DNA from: an uncultured Erysipelotrichaceae bacterium
GTDB lineage: Bacteria > Bacillota_I > Bacilli_A > Erysipelotrichales > Erysipelotrichaceae
Length of the DNA: 34,811 nt
Assembly: GCA_902775735.1 (NCBI GenBank)
Contig: CACYNH010000002.1
Location: 99,669-134,479 of the forward strand
Direction of reading: 5' to 3'
Part shown: positions 15,203-25,293 of the stretch, one piece after another
How the letters are laid out: every line of letters starts with the position of its first letter
How positions within the stretch are numbered: the stretch's first letter is position 1
Notes under the pieces: generated by a model
The model's database searches: none
Told to the model about the DNA's origin: nothing
The model's input: the letters and a program-made list of their open reading frames with translations, nothing else
Translations under genes and position numbers: made by a program

Positions 15203-16555
15203 ATGCCTAAAACACATCAGGTGGATATGCTGAACGGGACACTCGCCGATAAAATGGTGAAGTTCGCTCTGCCTCTGGCGGCTTCCAGCATTCTGCAGCA
15301 GCTCTTCAACGCCGCTGACCTTGCGGTTGTCGGCCGCTTCGCCTCAAGCCAGGCGATGGCAGCCGTCGGCTCCAACGCTTCCGTCATTTCACTGATCCTG
15401 AACCTGTTCATCGGTCTTTCCGTCGGTGCCAATGTGCTTGTGGCAGGACTGATCGGCAGGGGACAGAAAGACAGAATCAATGAGGCGGTTCATTCCATTA
15501 TCACAATTGCCATGATCTCCGGCGTGATCATGATCGCCCTCGGCACCGTTGTCGCTCCAAGGATTCTGGTCCTCATGGGAGCCCCGGCGGAAGTCATGTC
15601 GCTGGCAACACTGTATCTGCGGATTTACTTCTGGGCGATGCCGGCTCTGATGGTTTACAACTTCGGCTCCTCATTCCTGAGATCAAAAGGCGACTCAAGA
15701 AGACCGCTCATCGCGATGAGCGCCGCCGGCGTGATCAATGTCATCCTCAACCTGATCTTCGTTGTCGGCTTTCATCTGCATGTCATCGGTGTTGCCGCGG
15801 CGACTGTGATCTCCAATCTTTTCTCCGCAGGCATGATTCTCTGGATCCTGACGAAGGAAGAGGAAGCTTTCCGGCTTTCGTTTAAAAAGCTGAAGATCAA
15901 TATGGACAACCTGCGGGCAATCCTGAAGGTCGGTTTACCGGCCGGGTTACAGGGCATTATCTTCTCGCTTTCCAATATCGTGATCCAGTCATCGATCAAC
16001 AGCTTCGGCGCCGACGCGATCGCCGGCTCAACGGCCGCCCAGAACTTCGAGTTTATGGTTTACTGTGTGATCAACGCTTTCTCGCAGACCGCCGTCACGT
16101 TCACTTCCCAGAATTTCTCGGCCCGGAAGTTTGAGCGCTGCCGCAGAATCTTCACGCTTTCAATGGCGATCGGCCTGACTGCCGCCGCACTGACCGGGGC
16201 GGTGTTCGCCCTGGCAAGAAACCAGGTGATCCGTCTGTTCACGACTGATCCGGCCGTCATCAGCTTTGCGCTGATCCGGATTCAGATCGTCTGCCTGCTT
16301 GACTGGATGACCGGTCTTTATGAAATCTCAGGCGGCTGCTTAAGAGGTATGGGCCGCTCGATGACCCCGGCGATGCTGACCGTTGTCGGCTCCTGCGGAG
16401 TCAGGCTCTTATGGGTCTGGACAGTCGTGCGGGCATATCATGAATTCCATGTGCTTGTCGCGGTATATCCTGTCTCCTGGCTTATCACCGGGGCGATGGT
16501 GCTGACCGCTTACTTCCTTGCCAGAAGGCAGCTGTTCACTGATCAGCAGATCTGA
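15203..16555 (+). CDS. MATE-family efflux transporter
   Basis: 450 residues from ATG 15203, with AGAAGGGAAG upstream; an open frame further upstream lies inside the preceding gene and was rejected. About 12 membrane segments are predicted. The first MATE half shows MVKFALPLAASSILQQLFNAADLAVVGRF and GANVLVAGLIGRGQ; the second half repeats the pattern near ILKVGLPAGLQGIIFSLSNIVIQSSINSFG. Family members export drugs, toxins or metabolites using Na+ or H+ gradients. It follows the terminator of the previous gene, and I see no clear promoter, so it may depend on read-through. Confidence 0.93.
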   Translation: MPKTHQVDMLNGTLADKMVKFALPLAASSILQQLFNAADLAVVGRFASSQAMAAVGSNASVISLILNLFIGLSVGANVLVAGLIGRGQKDRINEAVHSIITIAMISGVIMIALGTVVAPRILVLMGAPAEVMSLATLYLRIYFWAMPALMVYNFGSSFLRSKGDSRRPLIAMSAAGVINVILNLIFVVGFHLHVIGVAAATVISNLFSAGMILWILTKEEEAFRLSFKKLKINMDNLRAILKVGLPAGLQGIIFSLSNIVIQSSINSFGADAIAGSTAAQNFEFMVYCVINAFSQTAVTFTSQNFSARKFERCRRIFTLSMAIGLTAAALTGAVFALARNQVIRLFTTDPAVISFALIRIQIVCLLDWMTGLYEISGGCLRGMGRSMTPAMLTVVGSCGVRLLWVWTVVRAYHEFHVLVAVYPVSWLITGAMVLTAYFLARRQLFTDQQI

Positions 16556-16568
16556 AACACACTTAGAT

Positions 16569-16599
16569 GACGTGATCCTGTTCGGTTCACGTCTTTTTT
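16569..16599 (+). terminator. terminator after the MATE gene
   Basis: GACGTGA (16569-16575) pairs with TCACGTC (16587-16593), with a further CC/GG pair inside the loop, followed by six T. Confidence 0.85.
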
Positions 16600-16604
16600 G
16601 TGCA

Positions 16605-16631
16605 CGAAAAAATGCGGTGGGTTCCACCGCA

Positions 16632-16633
<2 letters not shown>
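16605..16633 (-). terminator. terminator of the purA-cutC operon
   Basis: AATGCGGTGG (16611-16620) and CCACCGCATT (16624-16633) form a perfect 10-base stem with a 3-base loop. On the minus strand it is followed by a run of T (16610-16605). The stem shares two bases with the cutC stop codon. Confidence 0.93.
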
Positions 16634-18685
<2,052 letters not shown>

Positions 18686-18729
18686 TCAATTGATAAGTGT
18701 TGTAGAATACCATACGTGAGGTTAAGGAA

Positions 18730-19572
18730 ATGAGTGAAAAAACAAACGATCAGAACTGCAGCCATCATTGCGAAGGCTGCTCCGTGGAAAACTGCGGCTC
18801 CCGCACTGCCCAGAGTTTCGTTATCGAACCGGCGGCCGCTTCCACAATCAGAAAGAAAATCGGCGTTGTCTCCGGTAAGGGCGGCGTCGGCAAGAGCTTC
18901 GTCACCAGCATGCTGGCGGCGGAGACCGCAAGAAGAGGACACCGCGCGGCTGTGCTTGACGGCGACATCACCGGTCCCAGCCAGGCGATGGCCTTCGGCA
19001 TTCATGAAAAAGCGTACGGCAACGGCGAGCTGATCCTGCCTGCAATTACTAAAAACGGCATCCAGGTCATCAGCACTAATATGCTGCTGGACACCGAGAA
19101 CCAGCCGGTCATCTGGAGAGGACCGATGGTCGCCAACATTCTCAAGCAGTTCTACCAGGAAGTCTTCTGGGATGATGTTGATTATATGTTTATCGACATG
19201 CCTCCGGGAACCGGCGACATTCCGCTGACCCTGTTCCAGTCGATTCCGCTTGACGGCATCATCGTCGTCACCAGCCCCCAGGAACTGGTCGGCATGGTCG
19301 TCGAAAAGGCCATCAACATGGCCAACATGATGAACATCAAGGTGCTCGGCCTGATTGAAAACATGTCCTATGTCAAGTGCCCGTGCTGCGATGAAAAGAT
19401 CATGGTCTTCGGCCACTCCCACATCCAGGAGACAGCCGACAGATTCGGTCTGCCGGTACTGGCAAGAGTGCCGCTGGATCCCCGTATCGCAAACGCGAGC
19501 GACGCCGGCACCATTGAAGATCTTGAAATCGAAGAGATCAAGCCGGCCGTTGACTATATAGAATCACTGTGA
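18730..19572 (+). CDS. mrp: Mrp/NBP35-family iron-sulfur carrier ATPase
   Basis: 280 residues. A deviant Walker A GKGGVGKS lies at 49-56, then LDGDITGPS, WRGPMV, and the switch-type DMPPGTGDIPLT. The N-terminus carries four cysteines (C10, C14, C17, C22) in a CxxxCxxCxxxxC spacing, like the extra cluster site of NBP35-type proteins, and a CxxC (C217-C220) is the conserved bridging site. Such proteins bind and pass on 4Fe-4S clusters in the cytoplasm. There is no DUF59 domain at the N-terminus. AGGTTAAGGA precedes the ATG; a TAGAAT at about 18707 may be its -10. Confidence 0.92.
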   Translation: MSEKTNDQNCSHHCEGCSVENCGSRTAQSFVIEPAAASTIRKKIGVVSGKGGVGKSFVTSMLAAETARRGHRAAVLDGDITGPSQAMAFGIHEKAYGNGELILPAITKNGIQVISTNMLLDTENQPVIWRGPMVANILKQFYQEVFWDDVDYMFIDMPPGTGDIPLTLFQSIPLDGIIVVTSPQELVGMVVEKAINMANMMNIKVLGLIENMSYVKCPCCDEKIMVFGHSHIQETADRFGLPVLARVPLDPRIANASDAGTIEDLEIEEIKPAVDYIESL

Positions 19573-19601
19573 GTCCATATTCCGTTCACATGGACTTCAC
19601 A
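19572..19601. other. hairpin and TTCACA direct repeat between mrp and the response regulator
   Basis: AGTCCAT (19572-19578) pairs with ATGGACT (19590-19596) without a T-run on either side, so it is a weak terminator at best. Within it, TTCACA occurs at 19585-19590 and again at 19596-19601, an 11-base period. That spacing suits an OmpR-type regulator; autoregulation is only an inference. Confidence 0.35.
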
Positions 19602-19639
19602 AAACGAATGTATCCTGTGAGCGTAAAGAGGAAAAGCAT

Positions 19640-20326
19640 ATGACGAAGATACTGATTGTTGATGATGAAGCGAAGATCCGTGAAATGATCGAGAAATACG
19701 CCCGCCATGAAGGCTTCGATACAGCCCAGGCAAGCGATGGCATGGAAGCCGTGGAAATGTGCGAGAACAATTCCTACGACCTGATTGTCATGGACATCAT
19801 GATGCCCAACCTGGACGGTTTCTCGGCAGTCAAGGAAATCCGCCAGTTCAACCCGGCTGTGCCGGTGATCATGCTGTCGGCGCTGGGCGAGGAATACGAC
19901 CGGATCCATGGCTTTGATATCGGCGTTGACGATTATGTCGTCAAGCCGTTCTCCAGCAAGGAGCTCATGATGCGGATCCACGCCATTCTCAAGCGTGTGA
20001 AGGCAAGTTCTCCTTCAGCCGGAGATGCACTGAGCGTGGGCGAAATGACCATCGACTATTCCGCCCGCACCGTCACAATCGGCGGAAGCCGGATCCAGCT
20101 TTCCCCCAAGGAATATGAACTGCTGGCGTATCTGGCGAAAAACAGAGGCATCGCTCTGACCCGTGAGCAGCTTCTCTCCAATGTCTGGGGCTATGATTAT
20201 TTCGGCGACGACCGCACCCTTGACACCCATATCAAGCTGCTGAGAAGGAATCTCGGCGACTACGCGAAATATATCGTGACACTGAGAGGAATAGGGTACC
20301 GCTTTGAAAAAGACAGTGAGTCTTAA
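19640..20326 (+). CDS. OmpR/PhoB-family response regulator
   Basis: 228 residues. The receiver domain (1-115) has the acidic pair D9/D10, the phosphorylation site D52 in VMDIMMP, S80 and K102. The winged-helix DNA-binding domain (about 130-226) has LSPKEYELLAYLAKNRG, LTREQLLSNVWGYDYFGDDRTLDTHI and the final LRGIGYRFE. AGAGG lies ten bases before the ATG. The sensor kinase gene starts inside its 3' end. The regulated genes are unknown; a direct repeat upstream may be its own binding site. Confidence 0.96.
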   Translation: MTKILIVDDEAKIREMIEKYARHEGFDTAQASDGMEAVEMCENNSYDLIVMDIMMPNLDGFSAVKEIRQFNPAVPVIMLSALGEEYDRIHGFDIGVDDYVVKPFSSKELMMRIHAILKRVKASSPSAGDALSVGEMTIDYSARTVTIGGSRIQLSPKEYELLAYLAKNRGIALTREQLLSNVWGYDYFGDDRTLDTHIKLLRRNLGDYAKYIVTLRGIGYRFEKDSES

Positions 20327-21743
20327 ATGGAAAATCGGTAAATATCTGCTGACCTTCGGCATTCTGGTCATCGGGATGATTTTCCTGTTCCAGATTGTCC
20401 TTTTAAGGCCGATGTATGAAAAAAGCCGGATCGCTTCCGTCAAGCGGATCAGCGACTCGGTGGTGGACAGGATCTACAGCGCGGAGGCTGATGATGAAGA
20501 GGACTATCTCGAGGATATCATTTACGATTCCCAGAATGAAACCGGCACCTGCGTGAGAGTCTGGAAACGGGACTCCCAGGAACAGATGTCGGCGGTTTCC
20601 GGAAACATGGGCTGCTTCCTCTACCGCATGCGGCCGGAGGAACGGGACCGGTATATCTTAAAAGCCATGGAAAGCGAAGACGGCGCCTACCTGACCGCCC
20701 AGTCCATGAAATCCTTCATGGATGAAAATGAGACGGCCAGGGAAATCATTTACACAAGAATCATCGAGGATGATGAAGGCATCGGCGCGGTCATGGTCTA
20801 CGCCTCGATCTCACCGGTCGACGCCACCGTGCAGACGCTGACTTACCAGATGCTGATTATATCGGTGCTTTTAGCGATCGCGATCGTGATCCTGACCATG
20901 GCAATGAACCGCCAGATTGCCCGGCCTCTTGCCGTGATCAACGAAAAGGCGAAAAAGCTGCCGGAAGGCACCTATGAGGAAGATGAGAAGACAAACCGCT
21001 ACACCGAAGCACAGGAGCTCAACCAGACCCTTGCCAAGGCGGCGGAAGATATCATGAAGGCGGACAAAGCCAAGCGTGATCTGATCTCCAATGTCTCCCA
21101 CGACCTGCGCACGCCGCTGACCATGATCAGCGGATACGGCGAAATGATGATCGATCTGCCGGAAGAAAAAACCGACGAGAATATCCAGGTCATCATCGAT
21201 GAGTCAAAACGCCTCAACACTCTTGTCAATGACCTGCTGGATCTTTCCAAACTGCAGGAGAACAAGATTGAGCTGCATCCGGAAGTCTTTGATCTGACTT
21301 CAATGATCAAAGGACAGCTGAAGAAATATGAAGTCTACCAGTACCGCGACGGCTATGAGATTCAAAGCGATTTGGCCCCGCAGGCAATGATCAGGGCCGA
21401 TGAGGCCAGGGTTGCCCAGGTCTTCAACAACTTCATGACCAACGCGATCAACTACTGCGGCGAAACCCGCAAAATCGTCGTCACGGAAACAGTGAACGGA
21501 GATACCGTCCGGGTGGAAGTGCGCGATTATGGCGAAGGGATTGAGGAAAAAGACCTGCCGAAGATCTGGGACCGCTACTATAAGATTGACAAGACACATG
21601 TCCGCTCGACAAGCGGCAGCGGCATCGGTCTTGCCATTGTCAAAGAAATCCTTGATCTGCATCACGCAAAGTACGGCGTGAGCTCAAAGCCCCATGAAGG
21701 AAGCACCTTCTGGTTTGAGTTTAAACTGGCAGAAACAGCATAG
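20304..21743 (+). CDS. membrane sensor histidine kinase
   Basis: 479 residues. Membrane segments at about 12-34 and 185-206 flank an extracytoplasmic sensor region of about 150 residues with no recognised fold. A HAMP-like linker follows (RQIARPLAVINEKAKKL), then the HisKA motif NVSHDLRTPLTMI with phospho-acceptor H266, and the ATPase boxes NNFMTNAINYC, VRDYGEGIE and SGSGIGLAIVKEI. The start is TTG 20304, overlapping the regulator gene by 23 bases with AGGG upstream; GTG 20316 is an alternative. It pairs with the upstream response regulator. Its last 23 bases overlap the convergent A24 peptidase gene. Confidence 0.94.
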   Translation: MKKTVSLKWKIGKYLLTFGILVIGMIFLFQIVLLRPMYEKSRIASVKRISDSVVDRIYSAEADDEEDYLEDIIYDSQNETGTCVRVWKRDSQEQMSAVSGNMGCFLYRMRPEERDRYILKAMESEDGAYLTAQSMKSFMDENETAREIIYTRIIEDDEGIGAVMVYASISPVDATVQTLTYQMLIISVLLAIAIVILTMAMNRQIARPLAVINEKAKKLPEGTYEEDEKTNRYTEAQELNQTLAKAAEDIMKADKAKRDLISNVSHDLRTPLTMISGYGEMMIDLPEEKTDENIQVIIDESKRLNTLVNDLLDLSKLQENKIELHPEVFDLTSMIKGQLKKYEVYQYRDGYEIQSDLAPQAMIRADEARVAQVFNNFMTNAINYCGETRKIVVTETVNGDTVRVEVRDYGEGIEEKDLPKIWDRYYKIDKTHVRSTSGSGIGLAIVKEILDLHHAKYGVSSKPHEGSTFWFEFKLAETA

Positions 21744-22290
21744 GCGCCATGCCGGCGCATATATAGGGCGCAAAGGGAATCTTCGTTTCAGAGGATTCCT
21801 TTTTGATTTTCTCCAGGGCAAAGCACAGAACACAGGCAAGGCAAATCCCGACCAGCGCTTTATTGCCGAGATACATTGTCCATACAGCGGCAAGCTCAAC
21901 ATCGCCGAAACCGATTTTCCCGGCAAGCGCCAGAATGGCAAGCACTGAGCTGAAGACGGCTGCCACAAAGTAATTGCTCTCAGCTCTGCCGAAACAGGTG
22001 ATTCCGATCAGGAATACCGGCAGCTGGGGGATTTCCTGTGTTTTGTAATCCACAAAGGAAATCGTCGCCATTAACGGAATCATGAACATCATTTCAATAC
22101 ACCTGTCAGGAAACACCAGCAGGGAGAAACTGAGCGTCAGGACTGCCGCCAGCAACGCCGCCGTGTAATGAATCAGACTGCAGTGAAACAGGCTGCGGTA
22201 GCGGGGATAGCAGGGGATGATCCAGTAAACCAGGAAGATGACAGTAAGACAGAGGAGATACGGAAGCGTAATATCAGTCATGTTGTTCAT
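21721..22290 (-). CDS. A24-family prepilin peptidase (catalytic domain only)
   Basis: 189 residues with about six membrane segments. The two catalytic aspartates of type IV leader peptidases are present: D81 in SFVDYKTQEIPQLP and D130 in KIGFGDVELAAVW. The N-terminal methyltransferase domain of PilD-like enzymes is absent, as in short Gram-positive forms. It would cut prepilin or pseudopilin leaders, such as those of competence ComG-type proteins, at the membrane. No pilin, comG or sec gene is nearby. AAAGGAA lies before the ATG. It converges with, and overlaps, the histidine kinase gene. Confidence 0.87.
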   Translation of the reverse strand: MNNMTDITLPYLLCLTVIFLVYWIIPCYPRYRSLFHCSLIHYTAALLAAVLTLSFSLLVFPDRCIEMMFMIPLMATISFVDYKTQEIPQLPVFLIGITCFGRAESNYFVAAVFSSVLAILALAGKIGFGDVELAAVWTMYLGNKALVGICLACVLCFALEKIKKESSETKIPFAPYICAGMAPMLFLPV

Positions 22291-22346
22291 AATGAATTCC
22301 TTTCAACTACACTTTTATAGGCATTCATTTCGGAAGATTCCCCACT

Positions 22347-22370
22347 AAAAAAACCGGAAATTCATCCGGT
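22347..22370 (-). terminator. terminator of the DEAD-box helicase gene
   Basis: On the minus strand, ACCGGA and TCCGGT (22365-22370 and 22353-22358) form a 6-base stem with a 6-base loop, followed by seven T (22353-22347). The loop contains the helicase stop codon. Confidence 0.85.
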
Positions 22371-23480
22371 CGGCCATTTTTTCAACTGATTTCCAAGCAG
22401 CTTCTGCGCTTCCTGGATCCGGAACAGTTCCTTCTTTTCCAGAAGGAGAACCGCTTTTCCCAGTTTCATGTTTCTCGATGTTCTCCCGCAGCGGTGCAGA
22501 AGAGTTTCGCTGTCTTCGGGATAATCATAGAGAATCACACAGTCAAGAAAGGGCAGATCAATCCCTCTTGCCAGAACGTCCGTTGCGCACAGGATCCTGA
22601 TCTCCTGATTCCGGAAGCGCTCCATGATCTTCTTTCTTTCCTGCGGCTCAAGTTCACTGTGGGTGAAAGAGGCTTTCAGACCTCTTTCCTTCAGGCCTTT
22701 TGTGACAAACTCCGCTGTTTTTCTTCTGTTACAGAAAACAATTGCAGAACCGCTCATCTTCTTCAGCATCGAAGCCAGCGTGTCCAGCTTATGGTCAGGA
22801 TGCACACTGCGGTAATAATATCCGATGTCCTGGGGATGAACGCTTTCGTTTTGAATTTCAATGACCTGCGGTTCGTGGAGCAGGTTCATGCAGAGCGCTT
22901 CCACTTTCGGCGGATATGTCGCGGAAAAGAGGGCGGTCTGGTGTTCCTCAAGTGCCGAAGCCACATTGATCACATCTTCATAGAACCCCATCGAAACCAT
23001 GACGTCGGCTTCATCAATGATCAGCGTATGGCACATCTTTGTCCGGAAAGTGTGGCGGCGCAAGTGGTCAAGCAGTCTGGCCGGGGTGGCGACGACAATG
23101 TCAGCGCCTTTGGAAAACATTCTGACCTGGCGGTTCATGTCCTCCCCGCCGTAGAGAACCGCTGTACGCACGCCTTCCTTCTTCACAAAAAGAAGACGGA
23201 TGGCCCTGGCTGTCTGCAGTGCAAGTTCGCGTGTCGGCACCAGAATCAGAACAGAAGGGTAATGCTTTCCTTTGCCCTGGGGTTCGGCTCTTTCAGCGAC
23301 TGGTATGCCGTAGGCGTAGGTTTTTCCGCTGGCGGTGGCGGCTTTGACAAGCAGGTCATGGCCTTCAAGGAAAGAAGGAATGACGGCTGTCTGAACATCG
23401 CTGAGTTCTGTGATATTGAGTTCTTTCAAAGCGGCCTGCAGCGGTTCTGAAAGATCGTTTACTGTATATTTTTTTTCCAT
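22362..23480 (-). CDS. DEAD-box RNA helicase
   Basis: 372 residues, a compact DEAD-box helicase core with almost no C-terminal extension. In order: Q-motif region with SDVQTAVIP, Walker A AATASGKT, PTRELALQTARAI, DEAD (IIDEADVMVSMGF), SAT (LFSATYPP), then the second RecA domain with IVFCNRRKTAEF, TDVLARGIDLP and LHRCGRTSR. It unwinds short RNA duplexes in ribosome assembly or RNA decay; the exact role is unknown. Start ATG 23480 is preferred over an ATG 150 bases upstream because a promoter (-35 TGTACA, 17-base spacer, -10 TATTTT) lies between them. No Shine-Dalgarno is visible. Confidence 0.92.
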   Translation of the reverse strand: MEKKYTVNDLSEPLQAALKELNITELSDVQTAVIPSFLEGHDLLVKAATASGKTYAYGIPVAERAEPQGKGKHYPSVLILVPTRELALQTARAIRLLFVKKEGVRTAVLYGGEDMNRQVRMFSKGADIVVATPARLLDHLRRHTFRTKMCHTLIIDEADVMVSMGFYEDVINVASALEEHQTALFSATYPPKVEALCMNLLHEPQVIEIQNESVHPQDIGYYYRSVHPDHKLDTLASMLKKMSGSAIVFCNRRKTAEFVTKGLKERGLKASFTHSELEPQERKKIMERFRNQEIRILCATDVLARGIDLPFLDCVILYDYPEDSETLLHRCGRTSRNMKLGKAVLLLEKKELFRIQEAQKLLGNQLKKWPTG

Positions 23481-23489
23481 AGCGATTGG

Positions 23490-23518
23490 AAAATAGCACA
23501 AAGCAAAGAATTTGTACA
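23490..23518 (-). promoter_or_regulatory. promoter of the DEAD-box helicase gene
   Basis: Minus-strand TGTACA (23513-23518), 17-base spacer ending in TGC, and TATTTT (23490-23495). Only 9 bases lie between the -10 and the ATG at 23480, so the transcript is probably leaderless. Confidence 0.55.
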
Positions 23519-23530
23519 GAAGCAAACTGA

Positions 23531-23558
23531 TTGCGGCAATTGAGCATTGTGGTATCAT
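23531..23558 (+). promoter_or_regulatory. promoter of the TSCPD gene
   Basis: TTGCGG (23531-23536), 16-base spacer ending in TGG, TATCAT (23553-23558): an extended -10 promoter. A normal leader with GAAGGAG follows. Confidence 0.65.
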
Positions 23559-23584
23559 TACAGCGTTATGAAGGAGTGTGTGAA

Positions 23585-23845
23585 ATGAGTACACGTTTTG
23601 AATATAAGCCCAGAGGAGTCTGCTCCACAAAAATGATCTTCGACATGGATGGCGACGTCATTGAAAACCTGACTGTCGAAAACGGCTGCAACGGCAACCT
23701 CAAGGGAATCGGCCAGCTGGTCAAAGGCCGCAAGGCGGAGGAAGTCATCGGTCTGCTCGACGGCATCACATGCCGTGTGCGTCCGACATCCTGCCCGGAC
23801 CAGATGGCAAAAGCGCTGAAGCAGTATCTTGCAGAACAGCAGTAA
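23585..23845 (+). CDS. TSCPD domain protein (TIGR03905-type)
   Basis: 86 residues. The family signature is unmistakable: FEYKPRGVCSTKMIF, ENGCNGNLKGIGQLVKGRK, GLLDGITCRVRPTSCPDQMAKAL, with conserved cysteines in the VCS, GCNGN and TSCPD segments. Related sequence occurs at the end of some ribonucleotide reductases, where the Cys motif may bind a metal; the standalone family has no assigned function. GAAGGAG precedes the ATG. The gene has its own promoter and terminator, so it is a single-gene unit, divergent from the DEAD-box helicase gene. Confidence 0.92.
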   Translation: MSTRFEYKPRGVCSTKMIFDMDGDVIENLTVENGCNGNLKGIGQLVKGRKAEEVIGLLDGITCRVRPTSCPDQMAKALKQYLAEQQ

Positions 23846-23853
23846 TCATGAAG

Positions 23854-23874
23854 AGCACCTCCGGGTGCTTTTTT
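23854..23874 (+). terminator. terminator after the TSCPD gene
   Basis: AGCACC (23854-23859) pairs with GGTGCT (23864-23869) around the tetraloop TCCG, followed by T to 23874. Confidence 0.9.
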
Positions 23875-23936
23875 AAGTCTGTTTGTCTTTTAGGCTTCTA
23901 ACTGTTAAAATCAGCTTGTTTACAAAGAGGTTTTTT

Positions 23937-24401
23937 ATGGTATGGATAACAGTCCTGCTTTCGCTGATCGCGGATCAGGTTTCCAAATATATTGTCGAAA
24001 CAAACGCGCAGTTTCATGACATCAGGGTGATTGAGGGGTTCTTCCACATCACCTATGTGAAAAACACCGGCATGGCGTGGTCGATGCTGTCGGGACAGAC
24101 GGGTCTTTTAGCTCTGATCTCGGCTGCCGCGATCGGATTCATGCTGTATTATCTTCTTCATAACAAACCCGACCGTCTGACATCATTCGGTCTGGCGCTT
24201 ATGATCGGCGGGGCGGCCGGCAACCTGATCGACAGGCTGTTTCTCGGCTATGTCCGCGATTTCCTGAACTTTTATATTTTCGGATATGACTTCCCGGTAT
24301 TCAACATTGCCGACTCGGTGCTCTGCATCGGGGTGGGAGTTTTGATCCTGGCATCCTTCCTGGAGGAAAGAAAAAATGGCAGAACAGACATGGAAAGTTG
24401 A
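23937..24401 (+). CDS. lspA: lipoprotein signal peptidase
   Basis: 154 residues with four membrane segments. This aspartic protease cuts the signal peptide of diacylglyceryl-modified prolipoproteins, such as the two lipoproteins in this window. The family signature is intact: VKNTGMAWSML, GGAAGNLIDRLFLGYVRDF with D99, and FPVFNIADSVLCIG with D126. ATG 23937 is chosen because AAAGAGG lies six bases ahead; the longer open frame upstream begins near the previous terminator. A TTAAAAT at about 23905 may be its -10. The 3' end overlaps the pseudouridine synthase gene by 26 bases. Confidence 0.95.
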   Translation: MVWITVLLSLIADQVSKYIVETNAQFHDIRVIEGFFHITYVKNTGMAWSMLSGQTGLLALISAAAIGFMLYYLLHNKPDRLTSFGLALMIGGAAGNLIDRLFLGYVRDFLNFYIFGYDFPVFNIADSVLCIGVGVLILASFLEERKNGRTDMES

Positions 24402-25293
24402 AATCAATGAAGGCGTGAGAATCGACCGCTGGCTTACGGAAGAAAGCGGCCTTTCACGCACAAGAATCCAGGAACTGGCAAAGGCGGGCCTGATTTTCGT
24501 CAACGGCAAAGCGGTCCGCAGCAGCTATAAAGTCGAGCTGAACGACGAGATCACATGCGATGTTCCCGAAGATGAGCCGATTGACGTGCTGCCGGAAGAC
24601 ATCCCGCTCGATATCCTTTATGAGGACAGTGACATCATCGTCATAAACAAGCCCAAAGGCATGGTCGTCCATCCAGCCCCCGGCGTTTATACCGGCACCC
24701 TGGTCAACGCGCTTTTATACCATTGCAAAGACCTCTCGGGAATCAACGGAAAGATCCGCCCGGGCATCGTCCACAGAATTGACAAGGACACCACCGGCTG
24801 TCTTGTCGTCTGCAAAAACGACATGGCCCATGAGGCGATCGCGAAGCAGCTTGAGACAAAGACATGCCACCGTGAATACAAGGCAGTCGTGGCCGGCAAT
24901 ATCGTCCATGACGACGGTCTCATCGACGCGCCGATCGGCCGCGATCCCCGCGACAGACAGCGTATGACCGTCACCGATAAAAACAGCCGCGAAGCACGGA
25001 CACACTTCCATGTCATTGAGCGCTTCGGCTCAGCGACTTACATTGAATGCGAACTGGAAACCGGCAGAACCCATCAGATCAGGGCTCATATGAAATATAT
25101 CGGCCATCCGGTTGTCGGCGATGAGAAATACGGCAAACCCTGCAGATATATGGATACACAGGGGCAGGTCCTTCATGCCTACAGGCTGACGCTGGTCCAT
25201 CCCCGCACCGGTGAGGAAATGGTCTTTGAGGCGCCGCTGCCGGCTTACTTTGAAGAGCTGCTGGCGATCCTGAGGAAGGAGAGTGCCCGGTGA
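24376..25293 (+). CDS. RluA-family pseudouridine synthase
   Basis: 305 residues. An N-terminal S4 RNA-binding domain (about 14-65, with RIDRWLTEESGLSRTRIQELAK) is followed by the catalytic domain with INKPKGMVVHPAPG, the active-site HRIDKDTTG with D136, and ETGRTHQIRAHM. It converts specific uridines to pseudouridine, most likely in 23S rRNA, RluD-like. The lspA-synthase pairing is common in Bacillota. It overlaps lspA upstream and the rhomboid gene downstream (GTGA). Confidence 0.94.
   Translation: MAEQTWKVEINEGVRIDRWLTEESGLSRTRIQELAKAGLIFVNGKAVRSSYKVELNDEITCDVPEDEPIDVLPEDIPLDILYEDSDIIVINKPKGMVVHPAPGVYTGTLVNALLYHCKDLSGINGKIRPGIVHRIDKDTTGCLVVCKNDMAHEAIAKQLETKTCHREYKAVVAGNIVHDDGLIDAPIGRDPRDRQRMTVTDKNSREARTHFHVIERFGSATYIECELETGRTHQIRAHMKYIGHPVVGDEKYGKPCRYMDTQGQVLHAYRLTLVHPRTGEEMVFEAPLPAYFEELLAILRKESAR

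Noticed and set aside
22494..23450. Plus-strand open frame of 318 codons opposite the DEAD-box helicase
   Set aside because: All helicase motifs are on the minus strand; the plus-strand product has no recognisable domain.
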